Below, piece by piece: positions 28,420-36,671 of a stretch of 54,127 nt of DNA. The notes beneath the pieces are model-generated. The model did no database searches, was not told where the DNA came from, and was given only the letters and a program-made list of their open reading frames with translations. The stretch is from CALROG01 sp943369755 (GTDB lineage Bacteria > Pseudomonadota > Gammaproteobacteria > Burkholderiales > Burkholderiaceae_C), in the NCBI GenBank assembly GCA_943369755.1, contig CALROG020000028.1, positions 1-54,127 of the forward strand, given 5' to 3'. Every line of letters begins with the position of its first letter. The stretch's first letter is position 1. The position numbers and the translations under genes are program-made.

Positions 28420-29570
28420 GTTTGCAAATCGACCCAGCGTCGTTCGCGCCAGCTTTGCAGCGCGGCTTCAACCAATTGCACGCCCTTGGCACCTTCGGGC
28501 AGCGTCCAGCGGTAGGGTGCGTCTTCAGCCACGTGGCGGATGAAATGCTCCCACTGAATCTTGAAGCCGTTGTCGTAGGTTTGCGTGTCAGGCACCTCTT
28601 GCCACTGCTCGAAGAAGTTCATGGTCTGCTTTTCGTCGGGGTTCCACACCGGCCGTGGTGTGGCCACCCGGCTTTGCGCGCGGCACGACGAAAGCCCGGC
28701 CACCGCCGAGCCGTGGGTGCCGTCCACATGAAAGGTCACCAGGTCGTCGCGGCGCACCCGCGTGGCCCAGCTCATGTTGATTTGTGCGATGACGGGCTCA
28801 CCGTTGTGACCGGTCAGCTCAGCCGTGGCGTAGGCGGCGTCGTCGGCCGTGGCGCTGTAGGGCTGGCCAGCTTCGTCCCAGCGCTGGGGGATGTGGGTGG
28901 CCCCTATGCACGAGACCGACTTGACCTCGCCAAACAGGTTGTCCAGCACATAGCGCCAGTGGCACATCATGTCCAGGATCATGCCGCCGCCGTCTTCCTT
29001 GCGGTAGTTCCAGCTGGGGCGCTGGATGGGCTGCAGGTCGCCCTCAAACACCCAGTAGCCAAACTCCAGCCGCACCGACAGCATCTTGCCGAAGAAGCCC
29101 GCGCGGCGCAGCATGTCCAGCTTGCGCAGGCCGGGCAGAAAGAGTTTGTCTTGTACTGCGCCGTGCTTCAGGCCCGACGCCTGGGCCAGGCGGGCGATCT
29201 CTACCGCCTCGTTGAGGTTGGTGGCGATGGGCTTTTCGCAGTACACATGCTTGCCCGCGCGGATCGCCTTGGCCAGCAGGGTTGGGCGCATCTGGGTGGT
29301 GCCGGCGTCGAAGAAAACGGTGTCGTCCTTGTTGGCCAGGGCCACGTCCAGGTCGGTGCCCCAGCGCTCGATCTTCCATTGGCTGGCCAGGGCCTGCATC
29401 TTCTCGGCATTGCGCCCGATCAGGATGGGGTCCGGCATCACCCTGTCGCCATTGGATAGCGTGACGCCGCCCTGGTTGCGGATGGCGACGATGGAGCGGA
29501 TCAGGTGCTGGTTCATGCCCATGCGTCCGGTGACGCCGTGCATGATCAAGCCGAGAGTGCGAATAGGCAT
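28407..29570 (-). CDS. Gfo/Idh/MocA family NAD(P)-dependent oxidoreductase
   Basis: A 387-residue enzyme with an N-terminal Rossmann domain (LGLIMHGVTGRMGMNQHLIR), then FFDAGTTQMRPTLLAKAIRAGK and HVYCEKPIATNLNEAV carrying the conserved E-K-P catalytic lysine motif, and a C-terminal substrate domain with GGGMILDMMCHWRYVLDNLF. Family members oxidise sugars or cyclitols to keto forms with NAD(P)+. ATG 29570 has AAAGGA 8 bases upstream; a TTG 18 bp earlier is also in frame. It lies 48 bp after the Bug receptor gene. The C-terminus overlaps repeat copy C. Confidence 0.87.
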   Translation of the reverse strand: MPIRTLGLIMHGVTGRMGMNQHLIRSIVAIRNQGGVTLSNGDRVMPDPILIGRNAEKMQALASQWKIERWGTDLDVALANKDDTVFFDAGTTQMRPTLLAKAIRAGKHVYCEKPIATNLNEAVEIARLAQASGLKHGAVQDKLFLPGLRKLDMLRRAGFFGKMLSVRLEFGYWVFEGDLQPIQRPSWNYRKEDGGGMILDMMCHWRYVLDNLFGEVKSVSCIGATHIPQRWDEAGQPYSATADDAAYATAELTGHNGEPVIAQINMSWATRVRRDDLVTFHVDGTHGSAVAGLSSCRAQSRVATPRPVWNPDEKQTMNFFEQWQEVPDTQTYDNGFKIQWEHFIRHVAEDAPYRWTLPEGAKGVQLVEAALQSWRERRWVDLQTLHI

Positions 29571-29618
29571 GGGAAAAATCCTTTTCAAGTTCCGGCCTTC
29601 AGACCGGTTGACCCGTCG

Positions 29619-30596
29619 TTACTTCTGCACCTCGAGCCCGGCGGCCTTGACCAGCGCGGCGTTGCTCTTGATCTCGTCCTTGATGTAGGCATCAAACTGC
29701 TCCGGCTTCAGGGGCCAGGCGTCGGCTCCCAGGCGCGCAAACCGCTCTTTCACCTCGGGGCTGGCCAGCGCCTTCAGCAGCTCGTCGTTGAGCCGGTTGA
29801 CGATGTCGCGCGGGGTCTTGGCGGGGGCCATCATGCCGATCCAGAAGTTGAACTCCGAGCCCGGCACACCGGCTTCGGCGGTGGTGGGCACATCGGGCAG
29901 GGCGGTGGCGCGGCGCGGCGAACCCACCGCCAGCGCCAGCAAGCGGCCTTCCTTGATGTGGCCAATGACGGGTGAAATGGGCGAGAAGTAGAAGTCCAGC
30001 CGACCGGCCAGCACTTCGCTGACGGCACCGGCCGAGCCTGTAAACGGAATGTGCACCGCGAAGAACTGGCCCGCCATCTTGAACTTCTCGGCGTTCAGGT
30101 GGGTGGCGCTACCCTGGCCGGCGGAGGCGTAGTTGAGCGAGCCCGGTTTGGCCCTGGCGGCTTGCAGCAACTCCTGCACTGTCTTGATGTTGCGCGAAGG
30201 CGCGATCACCAGCACGTTGGGCGTGGAGGCAATCGGGCTGATGCCGGCAAAGTCTTTCTCGGTGTCAAACGGGAGCTTGGCGAAGGTGGACGGGCTCACC
30301 GTGTGCGAAGAGCTGTGCACCATGATGGTGTAGCCATCTGCGGGGGCTTGTGCCACCAGCGCCTGGCCTATGGTGCCACTGGCACCGCCACGGTTCTCGA
30401 TCACCAGCGGCTGGCCCAGGCCGGCCCCCATCTTGTCGGCAATGGCGCGGGCAATGATGTCGGTGGTGCTGCCAGCGGCGAATGGCACGACCACCCGGAT
30501 CGGTTTGTTGGGGTAGGCCGCCTGGGTTGCGGCGGTGAGTGGGGCCAGGCTGGCAAGGCAGAGCGCGGCAATCGCGGTGCGGCGGGCAAGTTTCAT
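29619..30596 (-). CDS. Bug-family periplasmic receptor (tripartite tricarboxylate transporter type)
   Basis: A 325-residue secreted protein. The signal peptide ends around TAATQAAYP. YPNKPIRVVVPFAAGSTTDIIARAIA is split by the family's ligand loop; ENRGGASGTIGQALVAQAPADGYT, PFTGSAGAVSEVLAGRLDF and GVPGSEFNFWIGMMAPAKTP are textbook Bug/TctC blocks. GGAG lies 6 bases before ATG 30596. No TctA/TctB membrane genes are in the window, as is common for Bug receptors. First gene of the leftward catabolic operon, downstream of a TetR-type operator. Confidence 0.9.
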   Translation of the reverse strand: MKLARRTAIAALCLASLAPLTAATQAAYPNKPIRVVVPFAAGSTTDIIARAIADKMGAGLGQPLVIENRGGASGTIGQALVAQAPADGYTIMVHSSSHTVSPSTFAKLPFDTEKDFAGISPIASTPNVLVIAPSRNIKTVQELLQAARAKPGSLNYASAGQGSATHLNAEKFKMAGQFFAVHIPFTGSAGAVSEVLAGRLDFYFSPISPVIGHIKEGRLLALAVGSPRRATALPDVPTTAEAGVPGSEFNFWIGMMAPAKTPRDIVNRLNDELLKALASPEVKERFARLGADAWPLKPEQFDAYIKDEIKSNAALVKAAGLEVQK

Positions 30597-30625
30597 GGTG
30601 TCTCCAGTGGATAGGTTTTGATTTA

Positions 30626-30643
30626 ATTAACTGATTGGTGAAT
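30626..30643. promoter_or_regulatory. Putative TetR operator 1 (Bug operon promoter)
   Basis: ATTAAC-N6-GTGAAT, which on the minus strand is ATTCAC-N6-GTTAAT, identical in both half-sites to the site at 31355-31372. Flanks are also alike (AA-rich before, AAATC/AAGTC after). It is 29 bp upstream of the Bug receptor start and 51 bp beyond the end of the TetR gene. Confidence 0.6.
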
Positions 30644-30694
30644 CTTAAGGCAAAATTTTTTCAAATGCAAAGCCTGGGCGCAGCCCATTGGGGC

Positions 30695-31345
30695 TTAGTT
30701 GCGCAGGGTGTAGCCCAGGATCACGTCGCACATGTGCGACAGCCGCTCGTTGCGGGCCTTGGCGGTCATGAGGTCACGCCCGAAGATGGCCGACAGCGTG
30801 TGGTTGTTGGACAGATAGAAGTAGGACAGCCCTGCAATCGACACGTAAAGCTGCACCGGGTCGATGCCGCCGCGCAAGCTGCCGTCCTTGCGGCCGCGTT
30901 CCAGCACTTCGCCCAGCGTGGCAATCAGCGGCGAGTTCATCTCGCGCACCCGCTGCGACTCGTCCAGGTGTCGTGCGCGATGCAGGTTGGCACTGTTCAA
31001 AAGCGTCAAAAATTCGGGGTGAGCCAGGTAGTAGTTCCAGGTGAACTCCACCAACCGGCGCAGTGCCTCTGCGGGCGGGTGGTCCAGCAGCCGCAGTGCG
31101 CGCTCGGCTTCGCGGATGTTCAGATAGGCCTGCTCCAGCACCGCCTGGAAGAGTTTTTCCTTGTCTTCAAAATAGTAGTAGATCAAGCGCTTGTTCAGGC
31201 TGGCTCGCTGCGCAATGCGGTCCATCCGCGCGCCGCCCAGGCCGTACTCGGCAAACTCATCGCGGGCCGCTGCTAGGATGGTGCTCTGCGAGCGGTCGGC
31301 GTCGCGCAACCGCTCTTCGGTGGCCGGGCTGGTGTCTCGGGTCAT
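30695..31345 (-). CDS. TetR-family transcriptional regulator
   Basis: A 216-residue repressor: the HTH at about 24-60 reads TILAAARDEFAEYGLGGARM then IAQRASLNKRLIYYYFEDKE, and the remaining helices form a ligand domain with YVSIAGLSYFYLSNN near the C-terminus. This CadR/RutR-like C-terminal pattern (LSYFYLSN) occurs in several catabolic TetR proteins. ATG 31345 lacks an evident Shine-Dalgarno; GTG 31360 is an alternative. It is divergent from the TPP enzyme gene by 41 bp holding one operator copy, and transcribed toward the Bug operon with a second copy in between. Confidence 0.88.
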   Translation of the reverse strand: MTRDTSPATEERLRDADRSQSTILAAARDEFAEYGLGGARMDRIAQRASLNKRLIYYYFEDKEKLFQAVLEQAYLNIREAERALRLLDHPPAEALRRLVEFTWNYYLAHPEFLTLLNSANLHRARHLDESQRVREMNSPLIATLGEVLERGRKDGSLRGGIDPVQLYVSIAGLSYFYLSNNHTLSAIFGRDLMTAKARNERLSHMCDVILGYTLRN

Positions 31346-31354
31346 GCGCCAATA

Positions 31355-31372
31355 ATTCACTAAAACGTTAAT
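31355..31372. promoter_or_regulatory. Putative TetR operator 2 (TetR/TPP-enzyme divergent promoter)
   Basis: ATTCAC-TAAAAC-GTTAAT, an imperfect inverted repeat in the 41-bp gap between the TetR start and the TPP enzyme start. It matches the site in front of the Bug gene in 12 of 12 half-site bases when that site is read on the minus strand. Confidence 0.65.
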
Positions 31373-31386
31373 AAAGTCAATCCGCC

Positions 31387-33072
31387 ATGCTGCAACTTGC
31401 CGGCCATCTACTTGTCCAGTGCCTTGTGGCGCAGGGCGTAACCCATGTGTTCGGCGTGCCCGGTGAGAGCTACCTTGCCGCGCTGGACGGTTTTCATGCC
31501 CACGCCGACAAGATCCGTTTCGTCACCAATCGGCAAGAGGGCGGTGCGGCCTTCATGGCGGAAGCGCATGGCAAGCTCACCGGCCGCCCGGGCGTGTGCT
31601 TTGTGACGCGCGGGCCTGGCGCCACCAACGCATCCATCGGCGTGCACACTGCCTTCCAGGACTCCACGCCCATGGTGCTGTTTGTGGGTGATGTGGCGAG
31701 CGACCAGCGCGACCGCGAGGCCTTTCAGGAGATGGACTACGCCGTTTTCTTTGGCCCCAGCACCAAGGGCATGGCCAAGCGGGTGGAGCGTATTGATGAC
31801 CCGCGGCGCATCCCTGAATACGTGGCCCGGGCCTTTGCCACCGCCATGAACGGGCGGCCCGGCCCCGTGGTTCTGGTGCTGCCCGAAGACATGCTCACAC
31901 AAATGGTGGATGCGGCACCCCTGCCACGGGTGGAGGCGGTGGAGGCCTGGAGCGACCCGGGCTCGTTGCGCCGCCTGCGCGAGCTGCTGCTGGCGTCGCA
32001 ACGGCCCTTTGTGATCGCCGGTGGCGGCGGCTGGACGCCGCAGGCTGCCCAGGCGCTGCAGCGCTTTGCCGAAAACTGGCGGCTACCGGTGGGCAACGCT
32101 TTCCGGTTTCAGGACACGTTTGACAACTTTCACCCGCTGTATGCGGGCGACGTGGGCATTGGCATCAACCCCAAGCTGGCCGCGCGCGTGAAAGACAGCG
32201 ACTTGATCATCGCCATTGGCCCGCGCCTGGGCGAGATGACCACCGGCGGGTACACCCTGCTGACGCCGCCCAGGGCCGCTCAAAAACTGATTCATATTCA
32301 CGCCAGCGCCGAAGAACTCAACCGCGTGTACCAGGCCGATCTGGCAATTAACGCAACCATGAACGCGGCAGCGCGCAGCCTTGAGGTATTGACTGCCCCC
32401 CCCACGGTGCCGTGGGAGGCATGGACTGAAGCCGCCCATGCGGACTACCAGGCCAACCTGGTGCCCCAGCCGCTGCCAGGCGACATCGACATGCCCGCCA
32501 TCGTGGCCAGCTTGCAGATGCATTTGCCAGCCGACGCGGTGCTGACCAACGGCGCGGGAAACTTCGCCAGCTGGGTGCACCGTTTCTTTCGCCACCATGG
32601 TCTGGCCAAGGGTTTCAAAACCCAACTCGCCCCGACAGTCGGTGCGATGGGGTATGGCGTTCCTGCCGGAATTGCCGCAAACATTGCCACCGGACGCACC
32701 GCCTTCACCATCACCGGTGACGGCGACTTTCTGATGAACGGGCAGGAGCTGGCGAGCGCCGTGCAGCACGGGGCAAAAAGCATCATCGTGTTGCTCAACA
32801 ACGGCATGTACGGCACCATCCGCATGCACCAGGAGCGCGAGTACCCGCAGCATGTGAGCGGCTCGCAGTTGCAAAACCCCGACTTCGCCGCACTGGCGCG
32901 CGCTTACGGTTATGCGGGCGTGCGCATTACCCGCACGGCGCAATTCGAGCCCGAACTTCTGGCTGCCCTGGCGCGCAGTCAGGGCACGCTGATTGAGGTG
33001 ACGCTGGACCCTGAGGTCATCTCCACTCGCGCCACTCTGAGCGCTATCACACGCAACGCGATGCAGAAATGA
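31387..33072 (+). CDS. Thiamine-pyrophosphate-dependent enzyme, acetolactate-synthase-like
   Basis: A 561-residue TPP enzyme. VFGVPGESYLAALDGF opens the PYR domain and the catalytic Glu is E51 in NRQEGGAAFMAEAHGKLTG. A central domain has FVIAGGGGWTP, and the C-terminal PP domain holds the GDG...NN cofactor motif (GDGDFLMNGQELAS to VLLNN, about residues 443-471). Similar to IlvB/large-subunit enzymes, but no regulatory small subunit is adjacent, and its partner genes are catabolic, so branched-chain synthesis is unlikely. It is divergent from the TetR gene across operator 2. A 2-keto acid or diketone cleavage is possible. Convergent with the H1/SWIB gene. Confidence 0.87.
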   Translation: MLQLAGHLLVQCLVAQGVTHVFGVPGESYLAALDGFHAHADKIRFVTNRQEGGAAFMAEAHGKLTGRPGVCFVTRGPGATNASIGVHTAFQDSTPMVLFVGDVASDQRDREAFQEMDYAVFFGPSTKGMAKRVERIDDPRRIPEYVARAFATAMNGRPGPVVLVLPEDMLTQMVDAAPLPRVEAVEAWSDPGSLRRLRELLLASQRPFVIAGGGGWTPQAAQALQRFAENWRLPVGNAFRFQDTFDNFHPLYAGDVGIGINPKLAARVKDSDLIIAIGPRLGEMTTGGYTLLTPPRAAQKLIHIHASAEELNRVYQADLAINATMNAAARSLEVLTAPPTVPWEAWTEAAHADYQANLVPQPLPGDIDMPAIVASLQMHLPADAVLTNGAGNFASWVHRFFRHHGLAKGFKTQLAPTVGAMGYGVPAGIAANIATGRTAFTITGDGDFLMNGQELASAVQHGAKSIIVLLNNGMYGTIRMHQEREYPQHVSGSQLQNPDFAALARAYGYAGVRITRTAQFEPELLAALARSQGTLIEVTLDPEVISTRATLSAITRNAMQK

Positions 33073-33096
33073 AAAAGGCCGCATTGCTGCGGCCTT
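33071..33096 (-). terminator. Intrinsic terminator of the H1/SWIB gene
   Basis: AAGGCCGCA-TTGC-TGCGGCCTT at 33075-33096. Read on the minus strand, the stem is followed by TTTTTC, a good rho-independent terminator 21 bp after the minus-strand gene. On the plus strand no T-tract follows, so the TPP gene would be terminated poorly by it. Confidence 0.85.
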
Positions 33097-33117
33097 GGTA
33101 ATTCAGCGTGAGCCGGA

Positions 33118-33579
33118 TTACTTGACGTGCTTGCCGATCAGGCCAGCCATCTCGAACATCGACACCTGGGCTTTGCCGAAGATTTCCTTCAGCTTGGCGT
33201 CGGCATTGACCATGCGCTTGTTGACCTTGTCTTGCAGGTTGTTCTTCTTGATGTAAGCCCACAGCTTGCTCACCACTTCGGTACGCGGCAGCGGGTTTGC
33301 ACCCACTACTGCGGCCAGAGCGGCGCTGGGTGTCAGGGCCTTCATGAAGGCAGCGTTGGGCGTGCGCTTCTTGGCGGCAACCTTCTTTGCAGGTGCCTTC
33401 TTGGCCGGTGCAGCCTTCTTGGCCGGAGCCTTCTTAGCCGGTGCGGCCTTCTTTGCAGGTGCCTTCTTGGCCGGTGCGGCCTTCTTGGCCGGAGCCTTCT
33501 TAGCCGGTGCGGCTTTCTTGGCAGGGGCGGCCTTCTTTGCGGGCGCCTTCTTTGCCGGAGCTTTTTTTGCAGTTGCCAT
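33118..33579 (-). CDS. Histone H1-like lysine/alanine-rich protein with C-terminal SWIB domain
   Basis: A 153-residue nucleoid-type protein. Residues 4-65 are tandem AKKAP/PAKKA repeats (at least ten units), highly basic, as in bacterial H1-like proteins. Residues about 73-153 form a SWIB/MDM2-type domain (LTPSAALAAVVGANPLPRTE, VSKLWAYIKKNNLQD, FGKAQVSMFEMAGLIGKHVK). The repeat arm should bind DNA; SWIB domains mediate protein contacts or chromatin binding in chlamydiae and eukaryotes. ATG 33579 has AGAAGGA upstream; the frame stays open to 33615. A strong terminator follows. Confidence 0.9.
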   Translation of the reverse strand: MATAKKAPAKKAPAKKAAPAKKAAPAKKAPAKKAAPAKKAPAKKAAPAKKAPAKKAAPAKKAPAKKVAAKKRTPNAAFMKALTPSAALAAVVGANPLPRTEVVSKLWAYIKKNNLQDKVNKRMVNADAKLKEIFGKAQVSMFEMAGLIGKHVK

Positions 33580-33725
33580 GATTGAATTTCCTTCTAGAAG
33601 TTGATTAATCACCAATGAAAAGCTTCCTTCCCACTGGCACTGCGGATGCTACTGGAGAAAAAACCCGTTTCCAAGTGAAAAATGGCTTTTTCTCCTCTGG
33701 CGTGTTGTTTTTTTAGTGTGTCGTT

Positions 33726-34628
33726 TCAGGAGGTTTTGCCTCTGAAGATCAGCAAAACGCCCAACAGGACCACGCCGCAGGCGATCCATTCGTCGCCTGA
33801 GACCGACTCCGCCGCGAAAACCACCCCCAGAAAAAGCGCGATCAAGGGGTTCACAAAGGCGTAGCTGGTGGCCAGTGCGGGCGATGCATTGGCCAACAAA
33901 TACAGGTAGGCGCTGAACGCAATCAACGAGCCAAACACCACCAGATAGAGCCAGGCCGCCAAAGCCAGTGGCGCTGGAGCCCACACCGGTTGCTCACCCA
34001 GTGCGAGAGAAATCACCATCAACACCGCGCCGCCACACAACATTTCGCTGGCAAAGCCGGTCGGCCCCGAGGCCAGCGGCAGTCGCGTGGTGGACAGCAC
34101 CGAGCCAAGCGACCAGGCCAGCGTGGCCCCGGTGATGAAGGCAATGCCCACCGGTGCGCTGGCAAAACTGGCTCCGCGTACCAGCAGGACCACCCCGGCC
34201 AGGCCCACCCCCATCCCCAGTAACTCCAGCCGATTCGGCCGCTGGCCAAACAGCAGGCCCCAGCCGCAGACCATGATGGGCACGACCGCGATGAAGGTGG
34301 CAATCAGGCCCGAGCCGATGTGCTGCTGGGCGCTGGCCACCAACCCCATCCCGCCGCCCAGCATGAGCGCGCCAACCACCGCCGCATTGCGCCACTGCGC
34401 GGCATCCGGCCAGGCACCGCCACGCCAGCGCACCCAGGCCATCAGCACGGCCCCGGCGACCAGAAAGCGGGTGCCCATCTGGAAAAAAGGCGGAAAGCTC
34501 TCCAGCGCGAAACGGATCGCGAGGTAGGTGGAGCCCCAGACCAGCCAGCAAGCCAGCAGGGCGGGGATTAGAAGTGGTGCGGTACCCGCACGCGGGCTGG
34601 GCGGGGTGGTGGTGTTCATGACCGTCAT
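33726..34628 (-). CDS. EamA/DMT-family exporter (YedA-like)
   Basis: A 300-residue, ten-helix drug/metabolite transporter with two EamA repeats. ALLACWLVWGSTYLAIRFAL is the typical EamA first helix, and NPLIALFLGVVFAAESVS the signature near the end of the second repeat. The start is set at ATG 34628 (MTVMNTTTPPSPRAG); ATG 34619 is equally possible. The gene is divergent from the Lrp regulator 84 bp away, and LysE/DMT exporters next to Lrp genes usually export amino acids or related compounds under Lrp control. Substrate not shown. Confidence 0.88.
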   Translation of the reverse strand: MTVMNTTTPPSPRAGTAPLLIPALLACWLVWGSTYLAIRFALESFPPFFQMGTRFLVAGAVLMAWVRWRGGAWPDAAQWRNAAVVGALMLGGGMGLVASAQQHIGSGLIATFIAVVPIMVCGWGLLFGQRPNRLELLGMGVGLAGVVLLVRGASFASAPVGIAFITGATLAWSLGSVLSTTRLPLASGPTGFASEMLCGGAVLMVISLALGEQPVWAPAPLALAAWLYLVVFGSLIAFSAYLYLLANASPALATSYAFVNPLIALFLGVVFAAESVSGDEWIACGVVLLGVLLIFRGKTS

Positions 34629-34712
34629 GGTAGGTTGCTCTTGCGCCCCGTTCCATGCATGATTAAAGGGCCAACTGACCTTTGGCCTTGAATTCAATCA
34701 ACAAATTTGAAA

Positions 34713-35204
34713 ATGACCGAAGTTTCCGAATTTGACCATTACGACAGCCGGATTCTGACCGAGCTGCAGCGCGACGCGCGCATCAGCATGGCCGAGCTGG
34801 GCCGCCGTGTGCACCTGAGCCAACCGGCTGTGGCCGAGCGCGTTCGCAAGCTGGAAATGAGCGGCGTGATCAAGGGCTACCGCGCGGTAGTGGACCACCA
34901 GCGTCTGGGCTACGGCATCCGGGCCATCGTGCGGGTGGGGCGGGTGGAATACGCCCGGGTGGTCCGGCTGATTGAGCAGACGCCCGAAGTCATCAACGCC
35001 TACAACGTGACGGGTGACGATAGCTGGGTGCTTGAGATCGCCGTGATTGATGTTGCGCACCTGGACGCGGTCGTCACGAAGTTTTGTATCCTTACCGAAA
35101 CCTCTACCTGCATCGTGTTGAACATGCCGCGCGAAAACGCCAGCGTGCTGCCGGCGCGGCGCGAGAACATCAAACCCGTTATCAAGAAAGTCACCGGAAG
35201 ATGA
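34713..35204 (+). CDS. Lrp/AsnC-family transcriptional regulator
   Basis: A 163-residue regulator: N-terminal HTH (DSRILTELQRDARISMAELG, RRVHLSQPAVAERVRKLE) and C-terminal RAM/ligand domain (GYRAVVDHQRLGYGIRAIVR, VTGDDSWVLEIAV). ATG 34713 is preferred to an in-frame TTG two codons earlier. Its stop overlaps the RraA-like gene by 4 bp, so both are one unit; the divergent DMT exporter is a likely target. Confidence 0.92.
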   Translation: MTEVSEFDHYDSRILTELQRDARISMAELGRRVHLSQPAVAERVRKLEMSGVIKGYRAVVDHQRLGYGIRAIVRVGRVEYARVVRLIEQTPEVINAYNVTGDDSWVLEIAVIDVAHLDAVVTKFCILTETSTCIVLNMPRENASVLPARRENIKPVIKKVTGR

Positions 35205-35701
35205 GCGCCATATTTGCCACCTGCAACCTGTGCGATGCCCACAAAAACGATGCCTCGGGCAGCTTCCGGGTGTTGCCCCCCGTGTTCCGTGACTTCGGCG
35301 CGATGCGCAAATTCAGCGGGCCGGTGGTCACGGTGAAGTGCTTTGAAGACAACTCGCTGGTCAAGGCGATGGTTGATTCACCCGGGCTGGGCCGCGTACT
35401 GGTGGTTGATGGCGGCGGGTCGCTGCGCCGTGCATTGCTGGGGGGCAACCTGGGGGCGGCTGCGGCCCGCAACGGCTGGTCTGGTGTGGTGGTTGACGGC
35501 TGCGTGCGTGACGTGGTCGAGCTGGCGGCCCAACCGCTTGGCATTCGGGCGTTGGCCAGCATGCCGCTGCCCACCGAGAAGCGCAACCAGGGCCAAAGCG
35601 ATGTGGCGGTACAGGTTCAGGGCGTGTGGGTCCGCCCCGGCGACTGGCTCTATGCCGACGAAGACGGCATGGTGGTCAGTGCGGTGGCGCTGGCGGGTTG
35701 A
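35201..35701 (+). CDS. RraA-like protein / 4-hydroxy-4-methyl-2-oxoglutarate aldolase family
   Basis: A 166-residue RraA-fold protein. GRVLVVDGGGSLRRALLGGN and LGAAAARNGWSGVVVDGCVRD contain the conserved G-G-N...D-G-x-R-D active-site pattern of HMG/CHA aldolases and RraA; GIRALASMPLPTEKRNQGQ and VRPGDWLYADEDG complete the family signature. RraA of E. coli inhibits RNase E, but many members are divalent-metal aldolases; sequence alone does not separate them. ATG 35201 overlaps the Lrp stop. The 3' end overlaps the convergent DMT gene by 26 bp. Confidence 0.88.
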   Translation: MSAIFATCNLCDAHKNDASGSFRVLPPVFRDFGAMRKFSGPVVTVKCFEDNSLVKAMVDSPGLGRVLVVDGGGSLRRALLGGNLGAAAARNGWSGVVVDGCVRDVVELAAQPLGIRALASMPLPTEKRNQGQSDVAVQVQGVWVRPGDWLYADEDGMVVSAVALAG

Positions 35702-36671
35702 CGGGCACACGGACGGTCGTGCGAGCGGGCAACGTGGCCAGCACCACCCCCAACAATGCAATTGCAAAGGCCAGTAGTTGCGCGCCGGTCAGGCTTTCGC
35801 CCAGGGCGAACACGCCCACCAAGGCGGCAGAGACTGGCAGCATCACCGTGAACACGCCGCCCTGAGACGCAGGCACCCGCTTGAGCCCGGTCATCCAGAG
35901 CCAGACAGTCCAGACGCTGGCCGCCAGCGAATAAAAAAGCAGCAGCACCCAGATGCCGGGTGTGACCGAGCCAAAGTCAAAGCTCAGCGCCATATAAGCC
36001 CCGAACGGCGTGATCAATGCAAAGCCCCAAAGGTTGATCAGTGCCGTGATGCGTTTGGGCCCAAGCGCACCGGTCAGTTTTTTGCCGATCACCGCATACG
36101 AGGCCTCGCAAATCACCGCACCGAACACCAGCAGGTTGCCCAGCCAGGCTAGCTCGGTGGGACCGGTGGCGGTGCCGTGGGCTGCTGCATCCGGCTTGGC
36201 CAGCGCCAGCAGGCCGATGCCTGCCGCTGCGCAGGCGACCGCTGCCCAGATGCGCGGGCCAATACGTTCGCGCAAAAAGGCCCAGCTCATCAGGGCCACT
36301 ACCGCAGGAATCGACGCCATGATGACGCCGGCGGACACGGCGCTGGTCAGGCTGACCCCGAACAGCATGCAGATGGAAAACAGGAAGTTGCCAAGAAAAG
36401 ACTCCAGAAACACCAGTTTTCGGGTGTGCGGCGTCATGGGCATCTCGTCGGCTGGCTTGCGCAGCCAGTGCAGCATGGCCAGGCCTCCGATGCCAAAGCG
36501 CAGCCAGGCCAGCAAGAACACAGGAATGGCCGCCACCAGCGGCTTGGAAAGCGCGACGTAGCTGCCCACCAGGGACATGCTGAGCGCTAGGCAGGCGTAG
36601 GCCAATAGACGGCCCGGTTCTTTGCGACTCACTAAACTTGCTTTCTGCAACACCACAAGGCTGCTGATCAT
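35676..36671 (-). CDS. EamA/DMT-family transporter
   Basis: A 331-residue, ten-helix EamA permease with two repeats: LAYACLALSMSLVGSYVALS in helix 1, IMASIPAVVALMSWAFLRER ending repeat 1, and PVSAALVGVFALGESLTGAQ ending repeat 2. Substrate unknown. The ATG at 36671 would overlap the divergent start at 36670 by two bases; GTG 36632 (MSRKEPGRLLAY) would leave a 37-bp spacer and keeps all helices, so the true start is uncertain. Convergent with the RraA-like gene (26-bp overlap of ends). Confidence 0.87.
   Translation of the reverse strand: MISSLVVLQKASLVSRKEPGRLLAYACLALSMSLVGSYVALSKPLVAAIPVFLLAWLRFGIGGLAMLHWLRKPADEMPMTPHTRKLVFLESFLGNFLFSICMLFGVSLTSAVSAGVIMASIPAVVALMSWAFLRERIGPRIWAAVACAAAGIGLLALAKPDAAAHGTATGPTELAWLGNLLVFGAVICEASYAVIGKKLTGALGPKRITALINLWGFALITPFGAYMALSFDFGSVTPGIWVLLLFYSLAASVWTVWLWMTGLKRVPASQGGVFTVMLPVSAALVGVFALGESLTGAQLLAFAIALLGVVLATLPARTTVRVPVNPPAPPH

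Noticed and set aside
33370..33570. Regular short DNA repeats that might be taken for a CRISPR or satellite array
   Set aside because: The repeats have no unique spacers and translate as the PAKKA arm of the H1-like protein.
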